From assembly GCF_019428685.1 (NCBI RefSeq), contig NZ_CP080095.1:3844001-3908000 (forward strand): a stretch of 64,000 nucleotides of DNA, in the 5' to 3' direction. This document shows, in pieces, positions 43,760-53,029 of the stretch (within the stretch, counting starts at the first letter, position 1; each line of letters begins with the position of its first letter). The notes below the pieces were generated by a model, which worked only from the letters and a program-made list of their open reading frames with translations, made no database searches and was not told the DNA's origin. The stretch comes from Paraburkholderia edwinii. Lineage in GTDB: Bacteria; Pseudomonadota; Gammaproteobacteria; Burkholderiales; Burkholderiaceae. A program made the translations under genes and the position numbers.

Positions 43760-44222
43760 CCGATTCCGCGCGATCGTCGATGCATACGGCGCCGATGCGC
43801 GCCACTGGCCAGCCGGCGAGCGCGCGGCCGCGCTCGCGTGGGCCGACGCGCATCAAGACGAAGCGCACGCGCTGCTCAGCGCTTCCGCGCAACTCGACGC
43901 ATGGCTCGCCACCGACGCGCCGCCGCAACCGGACGCCGCGTTGACACGCCGCATCATCGCCTCCGCCCCGGCATGGGCGCCGGCGCCGCGCGGCCTCGTA
44001 TCACGCGGTGTGGCGGCGCGCTCGCCGCGCGCACGCGTCTGGTGGTCCGGCGCCGCCTTGATCGGCGCGGGCCTCGCGGGCGTACTGGCCGGCGCGTTCG
44101 TCGTCTCGTTCGCGCTGCTCGCGGGCGGCCCGCCGCACGGCACGACGCCCGCTACGGCGTCGGACGCACCGTCGCTCGCTACGAGCTTCGACGGCACCAC
44201 CGCCGATTGGAGTGGAGAATGA
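43749..44222 (+). CDS. Putative anti-sigma factor / single-span membrane protein
   Basis: The 157-aa product has a cytoplasmic helical N-domain (MTPDRFRAIVDAYGADARHW PAGERAA), a Pro/Ala linker, one membrane helix (ALIGAGLAGVLAGAFVVSFA, residues ~100-125) and a short periplasmic tail. This layout and its position directly after an ECF sigma gene suggest an anti-sigma factor, although no ZAS zinc motif (H-x3-C-x2-C) is present. It overlaps the next gene by 4 bp (ATGA). Confidence 0.65.
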   Translation: MTPDRFRAIVDAYGADARHWPAGERAAALAWADAHQDEAHALLSASAQLDAWLATDAPPQPDAALTRRIIASAPAWAPAPRGLVSRGVAARSPRARVWWSGAALIGAGLAGVLAGAFVVSFALLAGGPPHGTTPATASDAPSLATSFDGTTADWSGE

Positions 44223-44734
44223 ACGGACATTCACTGAAATGGACGCTTATCGCGTCGCTCGTGCTCAACATCTTTCTGCTCGGCGCGATAGCGGGCGGCA
44301 CCTATCAATGGTTCGCGAGCCGTCCTCACGCCGCCGCGGGCGCCGTCCAAACGCAGGTGCAGACGCAGCAACACGCATTGCGCTTCGCCGCCGCCCAGCT
44401 CTCCGACGAACGCCGCCAGCAATTCGCGCAGGACTTGCAGCAGGCGCGCCGCGACGGCCGCACCTATGTGCGCTCCGGCCGCGAAGGACGCCGCGATGTG
44501 CTGCGTCTGCTCGGCGAGCCGGAGCTCAACCGCCCCGCGCTCGACGCCGCGCTGGCCCGCACGCGCAATGCCGATGAAGCACTGCGTGCGCGCGTCGAGC
44601 AAGGCGTGGCCGATTTCGCCGCCTCGTTGTCGCCGCAAGAGCGCGCGCAGTTCGCGGATAGCCTGCGCGAATACGGTCAATGGCGGCAACCTGCGCCGAA
44701 ACAACAACCGGCGTCGAACGCGGCCAGCCGATAA
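44219..44734 (+). CDS. Periplasmic heavy-metal-sensor/CpxP-like protein
   Basis: The 171-aa product has an N-terminal membrane anchor or signal (LKWTLIASLVLNIFLLGAIA). A helical, Gln/Arg-rich periplasmic domain follows with LRFAAAQLSDERRQQFAQDL and FAASLSPQERAQFADSLREY, the LTxxQ/LSxxER pattern of CpxP/Spy/CnrX-type proteins. It is probably the sensory or chaperone arm of the sigma/anti-sigma system. It is translationally coupled to the gene before it. Confidence 0.75.
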   Translation: MNGHSLKWTLIASLVLNIFLLGAIAGGTYQWFASRPHAAAGAVQTQVQTQQHALRFAAAQLSDERRQQFAQDLQQARRDGRTYVRSGREGRRDVLRLLGEPELNRPALDAALARTRNADEALRARVEQGVADFAASLSPQERAQFADSLREYGQWRQPAPKQQPASNAASR

Positions 44735-44809
44735 ATTGTCGAGCGCGGCGACGGATCGGCGCGCGGCTCCCGTTTAACGGACATAGTCGACGCTTCCAGA
44801 GGATTGCCG

Positions 44810-46372
44810 ATGAACGATTCAGCTGACGCACACGCCGCTGCCATCGCGCTGAACCGCTTCGGGCTCGGCGCAAAGGCCAACGAGCCCGTGCCGCCCGACC
44901 CGAAAGCGTGGCTGCTCGCGCAGTTCGACCACTACGATCCACGGCCGCCGGCATGGTCGCGCGAACCCGATTCGGCAGCGCTGATCGTCGACTACGTGCA
45001 GCGGCGTCGCGAAGTGCGCGACATGCGCAGAACCGGAAAGGACGCGGCGGCCTCGGGCGCGATCAGTATGGCGAACAATATGGGAGGCGGCGCGCAGACA
45101 GCACAAACAGCGCAATCCACGCAGTCAACGCAAGCGCCACAATCAGCATCCGCGAACGCCGGTGCACCGACCACCGAGGCCCAACAAGCGCGCAAAGCCC
45201 TGCGCACCGACATCGTTACCACCTACCGCGACGCGGTCAACGCACGCGTACTAAGCGCGCTAAACACGCAAACGCCGTTCGTCGAACGCCTCGTTCACTT
45301 CTGGGCGAACCACTTCGCGATCTCGACGGAAAAGCCGCAAGTCGCCGTGCTGGCCGGCGCATTCGAAGCCGAAGCGATCCGCCCGCATGTGCTCGGCCGC
45401 TTCGAAGACATGCTGGTCGCCGTCGAACGCCATCCGGCGATGCAGTTTTTTCTCGACCAGACCAACTCGGTCGGTCCCGACAGCATCGCGGCAATGCGTG
45501 CCGCCGAGCGTAATCCGACGCGCCCGCGCGGACTCAATGAAAATCTCGCGCGCGAGATCATGGAACTGCATACGCTCGGTGCGCGCAGCGGCTACACGCA
45601 GCAGGACGTCACCGAATTCGCGCGCGCGATGACGGGCTGGAGCGTTGCGTTGCCGCCGGTACGCACAGGCGGCGCAAATGGCGCGGGCGGCCGCGCCAAC
45701 GCAGCCGAACCGGGCCGCTTCGTGTTCCGTATCGCCCAGCACGAGCCCGGTACGCGCACCATCATCGGCCGCCAGTACGATCAGACCGGCGAAGCACAGC
45801 CGCTCGCTGTTCTGCACGACTTCGCATCGTCGCCGGCAACGGCGCATCACGTCGCCGACAAACTCGCGCGCCACTTCATCTCGGACACGCCGCCGCCCGA
45901 CGTCGTCTCGCGCGTCGCGAACGCGTTCACGCAAAGCGGCGGCGATCTGCCGACCGTCTATCGCGCGTTGATCGAGTCTCCACAAGCATGGTCGCCGGCG
46001 TCCGCCAAATTCAAATCGCCGTGGGAGTGGACGATTTCGGCGATGCGCGGTCTCGGCTGGCAGGACCTCGGCGATCTGCAAACTGCGCCGCTCTTCACGC
46101 AGCTGGGCCAGCCGATCTGGCGGCCGGGCTCCCCCGCCGGCTACGACGACGTCGCGGCAAGCTGGGCATCGCCCGATGCGCTGCTGCGTCGTGTCGAGCT
46201 CGCGCAGCGGCTCGCGTCGCGCGTCGGCGACCGGCTCGATGCGCGCACGCTCGGCGACCATCTGTTCGCGGGCTCGCTCAGCATGCCGACGGCGACGGCC
46301 GTGTCGCGCGCCGAAAGCGCATCGACGGCGTTTGCGTTGCTATTCGTGTCACCCGATTTCCAGCGGAGGTAA
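44810..46372 (+). CDS. DUF1800 domain protein
   Basis: The 520-aa product begins MNDSADAHAAAIALNRFGLG, the standard DUF1800 opening (L-x-R-F-G), and contains FVERLVHFWANHFAISTEKP, LNENLAREIMELHTLGARSG YTQ and FTQSGGDLPTVYRALIESP. An insert of Gln/Thr/Ser/Ala repeats (residues ~88-125) is low-complexity. There is no signal peptide, yet its partner DUF1501 has a Tat signal; the two families nearly always occur together. The biochemical role is unknown. AGAGGA precedes the ATG at 44810. Confidence 0.9.
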   Translation: MNDSADAHAAAIALNRFGLGAKANEPVPPDPKAWLLAQFDHYDPRPPAWSREPDSAALIVDYVQRRREVRDMRRTGKDAAASGAISMANNMGGGAQTAQTAQSTQSTQAPQSASANAGAPTTEAQQARKALRTDIVTTYRDAVNARVLSALNTQTPFVERLVHFWANHFAISTEKPQVAVLAGAFEAEAIRPHVLGRFEDMLVAVERHPAMQFFLDQTNSVGPDSIAAMRAAERNPTRPRGLNENLAREIMELHTLGARSGYTQQDVTEFARAMTGWSVALPPVRTGGANGAGGRANAAEPGRFVFRIAQHEPGTRTIIGRQYDQTGEAQPLAVLHDFASSPATAHHVADKLARHFISDTPPPDVVSRVANAFTQSGGDLPTVYRALIESPQAWSPASAKFKSPWEWTISAMRGLGWQDLGDLQTAPLFTQLGQPIWRPGSPAGYDDVAASWASPDALLRRVELAQRLASRVGDRLDARTLGDHLFAGSLSMPTATAVSRAESASTAFALLFVSPDFQRR

Positions 46373-46374
46373 GC

Positions 46375-47541
46375 ATGGCGATTTCCCGCCGACGTTTTAT
46401 TCACGTTGCGGCCACCGGCGCGGGCGCGTTGCTGATCTCGCCGCTTTCGATACCGAATGTCGCCTTCGCGCGCGCCGATACCGAACGCCGCTTCGTGTTC
46501 GTGATCCAGCGCGGCGCGGCCGATGGACTCAATATCGTGATGCCGTACGGCGACCCCGCGTATGTGCCGCTGCGCGGTTCGCTCGCAATGGATCAGGCGA
46601 ACACGGTGAAGCTTGACGGCATGTTTGCGCTGCATCCGTCGCTCGCCGAGACCGCAAAGATGTATGCGGCACGCGAAGCTTTATTCGTGCACGCAGTCGC
46701 GTCGCCGTATCGCGATCGCTCGCATTTCGACGGACAGAACGTGCTCGAAACCGGCGGCACAACGCCGTATCAGGTGAAGGACGGCTGGCTGAACCGGCTC
46801 GCCGGACTGCTGCCGCATGGTCCCGATGCGATCGCCTTCGCGCCGTCGGTGCCGATGGCGCTGCGTGGCAGAACGGCGGTCACGTCATACGCACCCTCCG
46901 CATTGCCGCCCGCGCAGGACGACCTGATGATGCGCGTCACCCAGCTCTATCAGCACGACGCGCAATTAAAACCCCTATGGGAAGCGGCGACGGCGACGCG
47001 CGCGATGGTCGGCGATTCGGGCACGCGCGCGCGTCAGGACGCCGGCACGCTCGGTAAATTCGCCGCGACGCTGCTCGCACGCGACGACGGGCCGCGCATC
47101 GCGATGATCGAAACCGCCGGCTGGGACACGCATAGCGCGCAAACGCAACGTCTCGCGACCACGCTAAAAGGCCTCGATGCGCTGCTCGCCGCACTGCGCG
47201 ACGGGCTCGGCCCGCAATGGGCGCACACAACCGTGCTGGTCGCCACCGAGTTCGGACGCACCGCGGCCGAAAACGGCACGGGCGGCACCGATCACGGCAC
47301 CGCATCGGCAGCGATGCTGGTTGGCGGCGCCGTGGCGGGCGGCCGCGTGATCGCGGACTGGCCGGGGCTGCGCAAAGCGGATCTGTACGAAGGACGCGAT
47401 CTGAAGCCGACGGCCGCGCTCGATACGTTAATTGCGGGCGTGGCCGCGGATAGTTTGCGGCTCGATCCGCAACGCACGGCGGCGGCGCTGTTCGGACAAA
47501 CGGTCGCGCAGCGGCCGATCGCGGGGCTCGTGCGCGCGTAA
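46375..47541 (+). CDS. DUF1501 domain protein with Tat signal
   Basis: The 388-aa product begins MAISRRRFIHVAATGAGALL, a twin-arginine signal (S-R-R-R-F). It has the DUF1501 core: FVFVIQRGAADGLNIVMPYG, SHFDGQNVLETGG, ETAGWDTHSAQTQRLATTLK and VLVATEFGRTAAENGTGGTD HG. The fold belongs to the alkaline phosphatase/sulfatase superfamily, but its activity is unknown. It starts 2 bases after the DUF1800 stop with GGAGG upstream, so the two proteins are made together. Confidence 0.9.
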   Translation: MAISRRRFIHVAATGAGALLISPLSIPNVAFARADTERRFVFVIQRGAADGLNIVMPYGDPAYVPLRGSLAMDQANTVKLDGMFALHPSLAETAKMYAAREALFVHAVASPYRDRSHFDGQNVLETGGTTPYQVKDGWLNRLAGLLPHGPDAIAFAPSVPMALRGRTAVTSYAPSALPPAQDDLMMRVTQLYQHDAQLKPLWEAATATRAMVGDSGTRARQDAGTLGKFAATLLARDDGPRIAMIETAGWDTHSAQTQRLATTLKGLDALLAALRDGLGPQWAHTTVLVATEFGRTAAENGTGGTDHGTASAAMLVGGAVAGGRVIADWPGLRKADLYEGRDLKPTAALDTLIAGVAADSLRLDPQRTAAALFGQTVAQRPIAGLVRA

Positions 47542-47690
47542 CAGGCGGCCGCCATCGCATTGCCTGGTGTCGCGCCGCGGCTTTTTCTGGCTGGTTAGAA
47601 TCGGGCACACCGAATTTGCCCGCACGACCCGCGCCCATGAGGCGCGACCGTGTTACCCGAACCGCGCCCCCCCAACCAGAGCCCCCGCCG

Positions 47691-49187
47691 ATGAGCACCT
47701 CGTTCGACTGCAGCTGGCTACTCGCCGACCCTGGAACCGTGCCCGCGCAAGCCGACATGCGCATGACCGTCGAAGCCGGCCGCATTGCCGCGATTACGCC
47801 GGCTCCCGACCCGTCCGCATACGCGCAGACACGGCGCGTGGCGCTGCCCGCGCTCAGCAATGCGCACGATCACGGCCGCTATCTGCGCAGCGCGAGCGTC
47901 GGCGCATTCGACAAGCCGCTCGAAAGCTGGCTGCCGTTCATGGGTCTCGCACCGGGCGCCGATCCGTATCTGAGCGCCGCGGCCGCATTCGCCCGATCGG
48001 TGCGTCACGGCGTAGCGAATCTGATGGTGCATTACACACGCGTGCAGGGCGGCATGCCCTATCTCGACGAAGCACGCGCGGTCGCGCGCGCTGCCCGCGA
48101 TATCGGCAATCGCATCGGCTTCGCCGTAGCGATGCGCGACCGGCAAGGCATCGCCTATTGCGACGACGCGACCGCGCTTGCCGCGTTGCGCCCCTCCATT
48201 CGCAGCGCGGTGGCCGCACAGCTCTCCGTGAAGCCGGTGTCCGTCCAGCAGCAGCTCGCGCTCGTCGACGACCTCGCGCACCTGATCGACAGCGAAGGCT
48301 ACGGCGAGCATGTGACGGTCCAATACGGTCCGACCGGCGTCCAGTGGTGCTCGACGCCGCTGCTCGAGGCGATCGCGCGCGCGTCGGCCGACCATGACCG
48401 CCCGATCCATTTGCATCTGCTCGAAACACGCTATCAGCGCGAATGGGCCGACCGCGCGCATCCGGAAGGTATCGTTCGCTATCTCGACGAACTCGGCCTG
48501 CTGAGTCCGCGGCTCACGCTCGCGCATTGCGTCCACGCGCGTCCCGACGAACTCGCGCAGCTCGCCGAGCGCGGCGTGACGATCGCCGTCAACACCAGTT
48601 CGAATCTGTATCTGAAATCCGGCATCGCGCCGGTGCCCGACATGGTGCGGCACGCTTGCCAGATCGCGCTCGGCCTCGACTGCACGGGCGTCGACGAAGA
48701 CAACGACGCGCTGCGCGAGCTGCGCCTCGCTTACCAGCTGCACCGCGGCTGGGGCTTCGACGTGACCATGACGCGCGCGCAGCTGTGGGCGTTCGCCGCG
48801 CAAAACGGCCGGCGCAGCGTGCTCGGCGCGCGTGCCGGCGCGCTGCCCGGCGGGCGGCTCGAGCCCGGCGCGGCCGCCGATTTCGTGCTCGTCGACTGGG
48901 ACGCGCTCGACGACGACGCGCTGTTCCCGGTCGAGCCGTTCGAGCTGTTGCTCGCGCGCGGCAGCGGCGCGCATATCGATACAGTGGTGATCGGCGGGCG
49001 CACCGTGGTCGCCGGCGGCCGCCTGCAAGGTATCGACGAGGCGGCGTTGCGCGCCGAACTCGTCGGTCAGTTACGCGCGCGCATCGCCGCGCAACCGTCG
49101 GTGCATGCATGGCGCGAGACGCTCGACGCGCTGTCCGAGGATCTCGGCCCGTTCTATCGAACGAGCGCCTGGTTCGGCTGCTGCTGA
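47691..49187 (+). CDS. Amidohydrolase (cytosine/guanine deaminase-like)
   Basis: The 498-aa product is a metal-dependent amidohydrolase with a TIM barrel. Metal ligands are visible in ALSNAHDHGRYL (HxH), HLHLLETRYQ (His), LAHCVHARPDE (His) and LGLDCTGVDEDND (Asp). The C-terminal GALPGGRLEPGAAADFVLVD WD closes the beta-sandwich domain. The order is that of nucleobase or S-adenosylhomocysteine/chlorohydrolase deaminases. It converges with a BmpA-type nucleoside importer, which supports a nucleobase or related heterocycle as substrate. The start at 47691 (MSTSFDCSWLLADPG) removes a Pro/Arg-rich N-terminal extension. Confidence 0.82.
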   Translation: MSTSFDCSWLLADPGTVPAQADMRMTVEAGRIAAITPAPDPSAYAQTRRVALPALSNAHDHGRYLRSASVGAFDKPLESWLPFMGLAPGADPYLSAAAAFARSVRHGVANLMVHYTRVQGGMPYLDEARAVARAARDIGNRIGFAVAMRDRQGIAYCDDATALAALRPSIRSAVAAQLSVKPVSVQQQLALVDDLAHLIDSEGYGEHVTVQYGPTGVQWCSTPLLEAIARASADHDRPIHLHLLETRYQREWADRAHPEGIVRYLDELGLLSPRLTLAHCVHARPDELAQLAERGVTIAVNTSSNLYLKSGIAPVPDMVRHACQIALGLDCTGVDEDNDALRELRLAYQLHRGWGFDVTMTRAQLWAFAAQNGRRSVLGARAGALPGGRLEPGAAADFVLVDWDALDDDALFPVEPFELLLARGSGAHIDTVVIGGRTVVAGGRLQGIDEAALRAELVGQLRARIAAQPSVHAWRETLDALSEDLGPFYRTSAWFGCC

Positions 49188-49268
49188 CCGGCAAGGCGCC
49201 CGGCCCAGCGGCGCGCAGGCATTGTGCACGGCGCGCGGCGTTCACCGGCACACCCGTAAAACGACGAT

Positions 49269-50855
49269 TTACGCGCGCCGGGCTAGTGCCTCGCCGGCCA
49301 TCGCGCGCGCGATCGTCGGCTGATCGGTCTCGCGCGCGGGCGCGTCGTACACGATGCGTCCTTCGCTCATGACTGCAATGCGGTCCGCGAGTTCGAGAAT
49401 CTCGTCGAGGTCTTCCGAGATCAGCAGTACGGCCGCGCCGCGGTTGCGCTGCTCGACGATGCGCGCGCGAATCTCCGCCGCGGACGCGAAGTCGAGACCG
49501 AAACACGGATTCGCGACGATCAGCACGTCGACCTCACCGGACAGCTCGCGCGAGAGGATCGCGCGCTGCACATTGCCGCCCGACAGATTGCCGATCGGTT
49601 CGTCGGGCGACGCCGTCTTCACGCGATACGCGGCGATCCGGCTCAGCGCATGCCGGCGGATGCGCGCGGGCGACAGCCAGCCGCAAAAGCCGCGCAAACC
49701 GGGCTCGTCGAACACGCGAAACGCGATGTTCTCGGCCACCGTCATATGCGCGACCGCGGCATTGCGCAACGGCTCCTCAGGCAGGCAAAACACCTTGCCG
49801 GCACGCATCTGCGCGCGGCGCGGCCGATACGCCTTGCCGTCGACGAAAATCCGGCCGCCGCTTGCCGCACGCTGCCCCGACAGCACTTCGACGAGCTGCG
49901 CCTGGCCGTTGCCCGACACGCCGGCAACACCGACCACTTCGCCGGCATGCACGGACAGATCCACATCGCGTACCGCGGGTCGGCCGTCGTCGTCAGCCGC
50001 GCTCACGCCCTCGAGTTCGAGCGCGACCGCATGCTGCGCGACATCCCACGCGCGCCGCGGCGCGGCTTCGCGCAGCACCGCGTCGCCGACCATCATGCGG
50101 CTCATCGCATCGACCGACAATGCGCCGACCGTGCCGGCGCCCGCCAGCTTGCCGCGCCGAAGCACGCTGACTTCGTCCGCGTATTGCGTCACCTCGCGAA
50201 ACTTGTGGCTGATCATGATGACCGTGAGCCCGTCGCTGCGCGTGAGCGAGCGCAATAGCGCAAGCACCTCGTCGGCCTCGCCGGGCGTCAGCGCCGAAGT
50301 CGGCTCGTCGAGTATCAGCAGGCGCCGCGCGAGATAGAGCTGCTTCAGGATTTCGAGCTTTTGCCGCTCGCCCGCCGAAAAGCTCGCGACGCTGCGCTCG
50401 AGCGGCAGGCGAAACGGCATGCGTTCGAGAAAGGCGAGCAGATCGCGCTTTTCCGCGCGCCAGTCGATCAGCGATGGCACGTCGGAGCGCGCCATCACCA
50501 GATTCTCCGCGGCGCTCAGCGAAGGCACGAGCGTAAAGTGCTGATAGACCATGCCCATGCCGCGCCGGTGGGCGTCGCGGATGCCGTCGATCGACACCTC
50601 GCGGTTATCGAGCAGAATCTGTCCGCGCGTCGCTTTATGCTCGCCCATGATGCACTTGACGAGCGTCGACTTGCCCGCGCCGTTCTCGCCGAGCAGCGCG
50701 TGAATCGTGCCCGCGCGCACCTTGATCGATACATCGTCGAGCGCGACGTGCGCGCCGAAATGCTTCGCGATGCCGACCGTTTCGAGCACGATCCCGGAAC
50801 GGCCGGGCGAGTCGCCGGCGAGCGGCGCAGTGGATGCGGCGGAAGATTGCGTCAT
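49269..50855 (-). CDS. ABC transporter ATP-binding protein, duplicated (nucleoside/BmpA type)
   Basis: The 528-aa product has two ATPase halves. The first has Walker A LLGENGAGKSTL, signature FSAGERQK and Walker B LLILDEPTSAL. The second has a degenerate Walker A (GVAGVSGNGQAQLV), signature LSGGNVQRAIL and a Walker B variant LIVANPCFGLD. This is the RbsA/YufO layout of importers using BMP-family binding proteins. It energises uptake through the two permeases encoded upstream. The start at 50855 (MTQSSAAST) is preferred to a GTG at 50864. Confidence 0.92.
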   Translation of the reverse strand: MTQSSAASTAPLAGDSPGRSGIVLETVGIAKHFGAHVALDDVSIKVRAGTIHALLGENGAGKSTLVKCIMGEHKATRGQILLDNREVSIDGIRDAHRRGMGMVYQHFTLVPSLSAAENLVMARSDVPSLIDWRAEKRDLLAFLERMPFRLPLERSVASFSAGERQKLEILKQLYLARRLLILDEPTSALTPGEADEVLALLRSLTRSDGLTVIMISHKFREVTQYADEVSVLRRGKLAGAGTVGALSVDAMSRMMVGDAVLREAAPRRAWDVAQHAVALELEGVSAADDDGRPAVRDVDLSVHAGEVVGVAGVSGNGQAQLVEVLSGQRAASGGRIFVDGKAYRPRRAQMRAGKVFCLPEEPLRNAAVAHMTVAENIAFRVFDEPGLRGFCGWLSPARIRRHALSRIAAYRVKTASPDEPIGNLSGGNVQRAILSRELSGEVDVLIVANPCFGLDFASAAEIRARIVEQRNRGAAVLLISEDLDEILELADRIAVMSEGRIVYDAPARETDQPTIARAMAGEALARRA

Positions 50856-50916
50856 GGTCGACACCTGGAAAACTCAACGGTATTTCGGAGCGCGGGCGCG
50901 TCGGCGCCAGTCCGTT

Positions 50917-51849
50917 TCATCGGCGCGTAATCGACAGTTCGGCCGGCGCGCCCTTGAGATTGCGGCGCGGCGACGACGAGACGATGAGCACGACGAGCGT
51001 CAGCAGATAAGGCGCCGCGTTGAAAAAGTAGTAACCCGACGTCACGCCGATGCTTTGCAACGCGGGGCCGAGCGCGCCCGCCGCGCCGAACAGCAGCGCG
51101 GCACCGACACAGCCGAGCGGATGCCAGCGCGCGAAGATCACGAGCGCGACCGCCATCATCCCCTGCCCCGACGACAGTCCCTCGCTCCAGCTGCCCGGAT
51201 ACGACAGCGAGAGAAACGCGCCGCCCACACCGGCCATAAACCCGCCCAGTGCGGTCACCGCGAGCCGCACACTGTCGACCCGATAACCGGCCGCCCGCGC
51301 CGCGCTCGCCGAATCGCCGCACATGCGCACGACGAGTCCCCAGCGAGTGCGCCGCAGCGCCCATGTGAACCCGAATGCCAGCGCAATGCCGATCGGAAAC
51401 AACGGATTGATCTGCAGCGCCGCCCGCACCTGCGGCAGCGCCGACCAGGCGCCAAACGCGAGCGACGGCAGATGCGGCGCATCGGGCTGGATATACGGCT
51501 TGCCGAAAAAGAACGCGAGGCCCGTGCCGAACAGCATCATCGCAATGCCGATCGCGATGTCGCTCACGCGCGGCAACCGGCATATCGCGCCGTGCAAAGC
51601 GCCGAATGCCGCGCCGGCAAAGCCGGCGCATAGCGTGCCGAGCCATGGAGAATGCGTGTGGAAGCTCACGGCATAGGCCGCCATCGCACCGAACACGAGC
51701 GTGCCCTCGAGACCCAGATTGATACGGCCGGACTTCTCGGTCAGACATTCGCCAAGGCTGACGAACAGGAATGGCGTCGAGACGCGGATCGCGCCGGCAA
51801 GCATGGCGAGCGGCACCGCCCAGATGCCGATATCGGTCGTGACCATCAT
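50917..51849 (-). CDS. ABC transporter permease (second of pair)
   Basis: The 310-aa product begins MMVTTDIGIWAVPLAMLAGA and has the family opening TPFLFVSLGECLTEKSGRIN LGLEG, then eight to ten membrane segments and the coupling-helix region RMCGDSASAARAAGYRVDSV R. This matches the YufQ/branched-chain-type permeases of BmpA importers. Its start overlaps the stop of the first permease (ATGA). A 61-bp gap separates it from the ATPase gene downstream. Confidence 0.92.
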   Translation of the reverse strand: MMVTTDIGIWAVPLAMLAGAIRVSTPFLFVSLGECLTEKSGRINLGLEGTLVFGAMAAYAVSFHTHSPWLGTLCAGFAGAAFGALHGAICRLPRVSDIAIGIAMMLFGTGLAFFFGKPYIQPDAPHLPSLAFGAWSALPQVRAALQINPLFPIGIALAFGFTWALRRTRWGLVVRMCGDSASAARAAGYRVDSVRLAVTALGGFMAGVGGAFLSLSYPGSWSEGLSSGQGMMAVALVIFARWHPLGCVGAALLFGAAGALGPALQSIGVTSGYYFFNAAPYLLTLVVLIVSSSPRRNLKGAPAELSITRR

Positions 51850-52994
51850 GGCTTTCCATCGATGTCGGGCACGCCGCGCGCGGCAGCCCGGAAAATCGCG
51901 AAACGCCCATAAAGCGTTTCGCTGACGAGCAGCACCACGAACAGCGTGCCTTGCAGCAGCAGCACGGTCGCATCGGGCAGATCCAGCCGCCGCTGGATCA
52001 AGCCGCCCGACGCCGAAATGCCGCCGACCAGGATCGCAACCGGCACGATCGCAAGCGCATGATGGCGTGCGAGAAACGAGACGAGAATGCCGGAAAAGCC
52101 GTAGCCCGCCGCAAGCGATGCATTCGCACGGCCCTGCACTGCCGCGACCTCGAAATAACCGGCGAGCCCCGCGCACGCGCCGGCCAGTGCGCAAGCCGCG
52201 ACGATCAGCCGTCCGACCGGCAGCCCCTGCGCGCGTGCGGCACGCAGGTTGCCGCCGGTGAGCCGCGCCGCGAAGCCGAACGTCGTGCGGCGCATCAGCA
52301 CCCAGGCGGCAATCGCGAGCACGACGCTTGCCGCCAACCCCCAATGCACGCTCGTGCCGGGAATATTGCCGACCATGTTCGCGTCGCCGATCGGCCGCGT
52401 CGACGATTTGATCGGACTGGCCGGATCGCGCAACGGTCCTTCGACGAAGAAGTTCAGGATTGCGATCGCGAGATACGACATCAGCAGGCTCGAGATGGTC
52501 TCGTTCACGCCGCGGAAATGCCGGAGTGCGCCAACCGCGCCGATCCACGCGGCGCCACTCGCGAGCGCGGCGGCAACCATCGCGATCGTGACGAGCGCGG
52601 GCGCACCGCCGCCGCCGAACGGTAAGGCCGCGCACGCAGCCGCAAAGCCGCCGAGCACGAGTGCGCCCTCGCCGCCAATTACGACCAGACCGAGCTGGGC
52701 CGGTATCGCGACGGCCAACGCGGTGAACACGAGCGGCGCAGCCCGCACGAGCGTGTTCTGCAGCGAGAACCACGTGCCGAAGCCGCCACGCCACAACAGT
52801 TCGAAGAATTCGCCGGGCGCCACGCCGAGTGCGAGCAGCAGCACGGAAAAGATCGCCGCGGCGCCGCCCACCGCGAGCGCCGAAATCGCCAGCATTTCGG
52901 CGCTCTGGCGCACCGGCATGAACCGGTCGCCACGGTCGTGAAGGCCGGCGGCAGTCGCCGGCGACGTAATGGATTGGGTCGACTCGCTCGCCAT
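51846..52994 (-). CDS. ABC transporter permease (first of pair)
   Basis: The 382-aa product has a non-hydrophobic N-terminus and then membrane helices (LAISALAVGGAAAIFSVLLL). It carries the family motif IPAQLGLVVIGGEGALVLGG, NETISSLLMSYLAIAILNFF and the coupling region LTGGNLRAARAQGLPVGRLI. This is the YufP-type permease. The start at 52994 (MASESTQSIT) is chosen over an internal ATG 25 codons on. It lies 35 bp downstream of the binding-protein gene. Confidence 0.92.
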   Translation of the reverse strand: MASESTQSITSPATAAGLHDRGDRFMPVRQSAEMLAISALAVGGAAAIFSVLLLALGVAPGEFFELLWRGGFGTWFSLQNTLVRAAPLVFTALAVAIPAQLGLVVIGGEGALVLGGFAAACAALPFGGGGAPALVTIAMVAAALASGAAWIGAVGALRHFRGVNETISSLLMSYLAIAILNFFVEGPLRDPASPIKSSTRPIGDANMVGNIPGTSVHWGLAASVVLAIAAWVLMRRTTFGFAARLTGGNLRAARAQGLPVGRLIVAACALAGACAGLAGYFEVAAVQGRANASLAAGYGFSGILVSFLARHHALAIVPVAILVGGISASGGLIQRRLDLPDATVLLLQGTLFVVLLVSETLYGRFAIFRAAARGVPDIDGKP

Positions 52995-53029
52995 AACCGG
53001 TTGCACAGTGAATGAGAAGCGGGCGTCGA

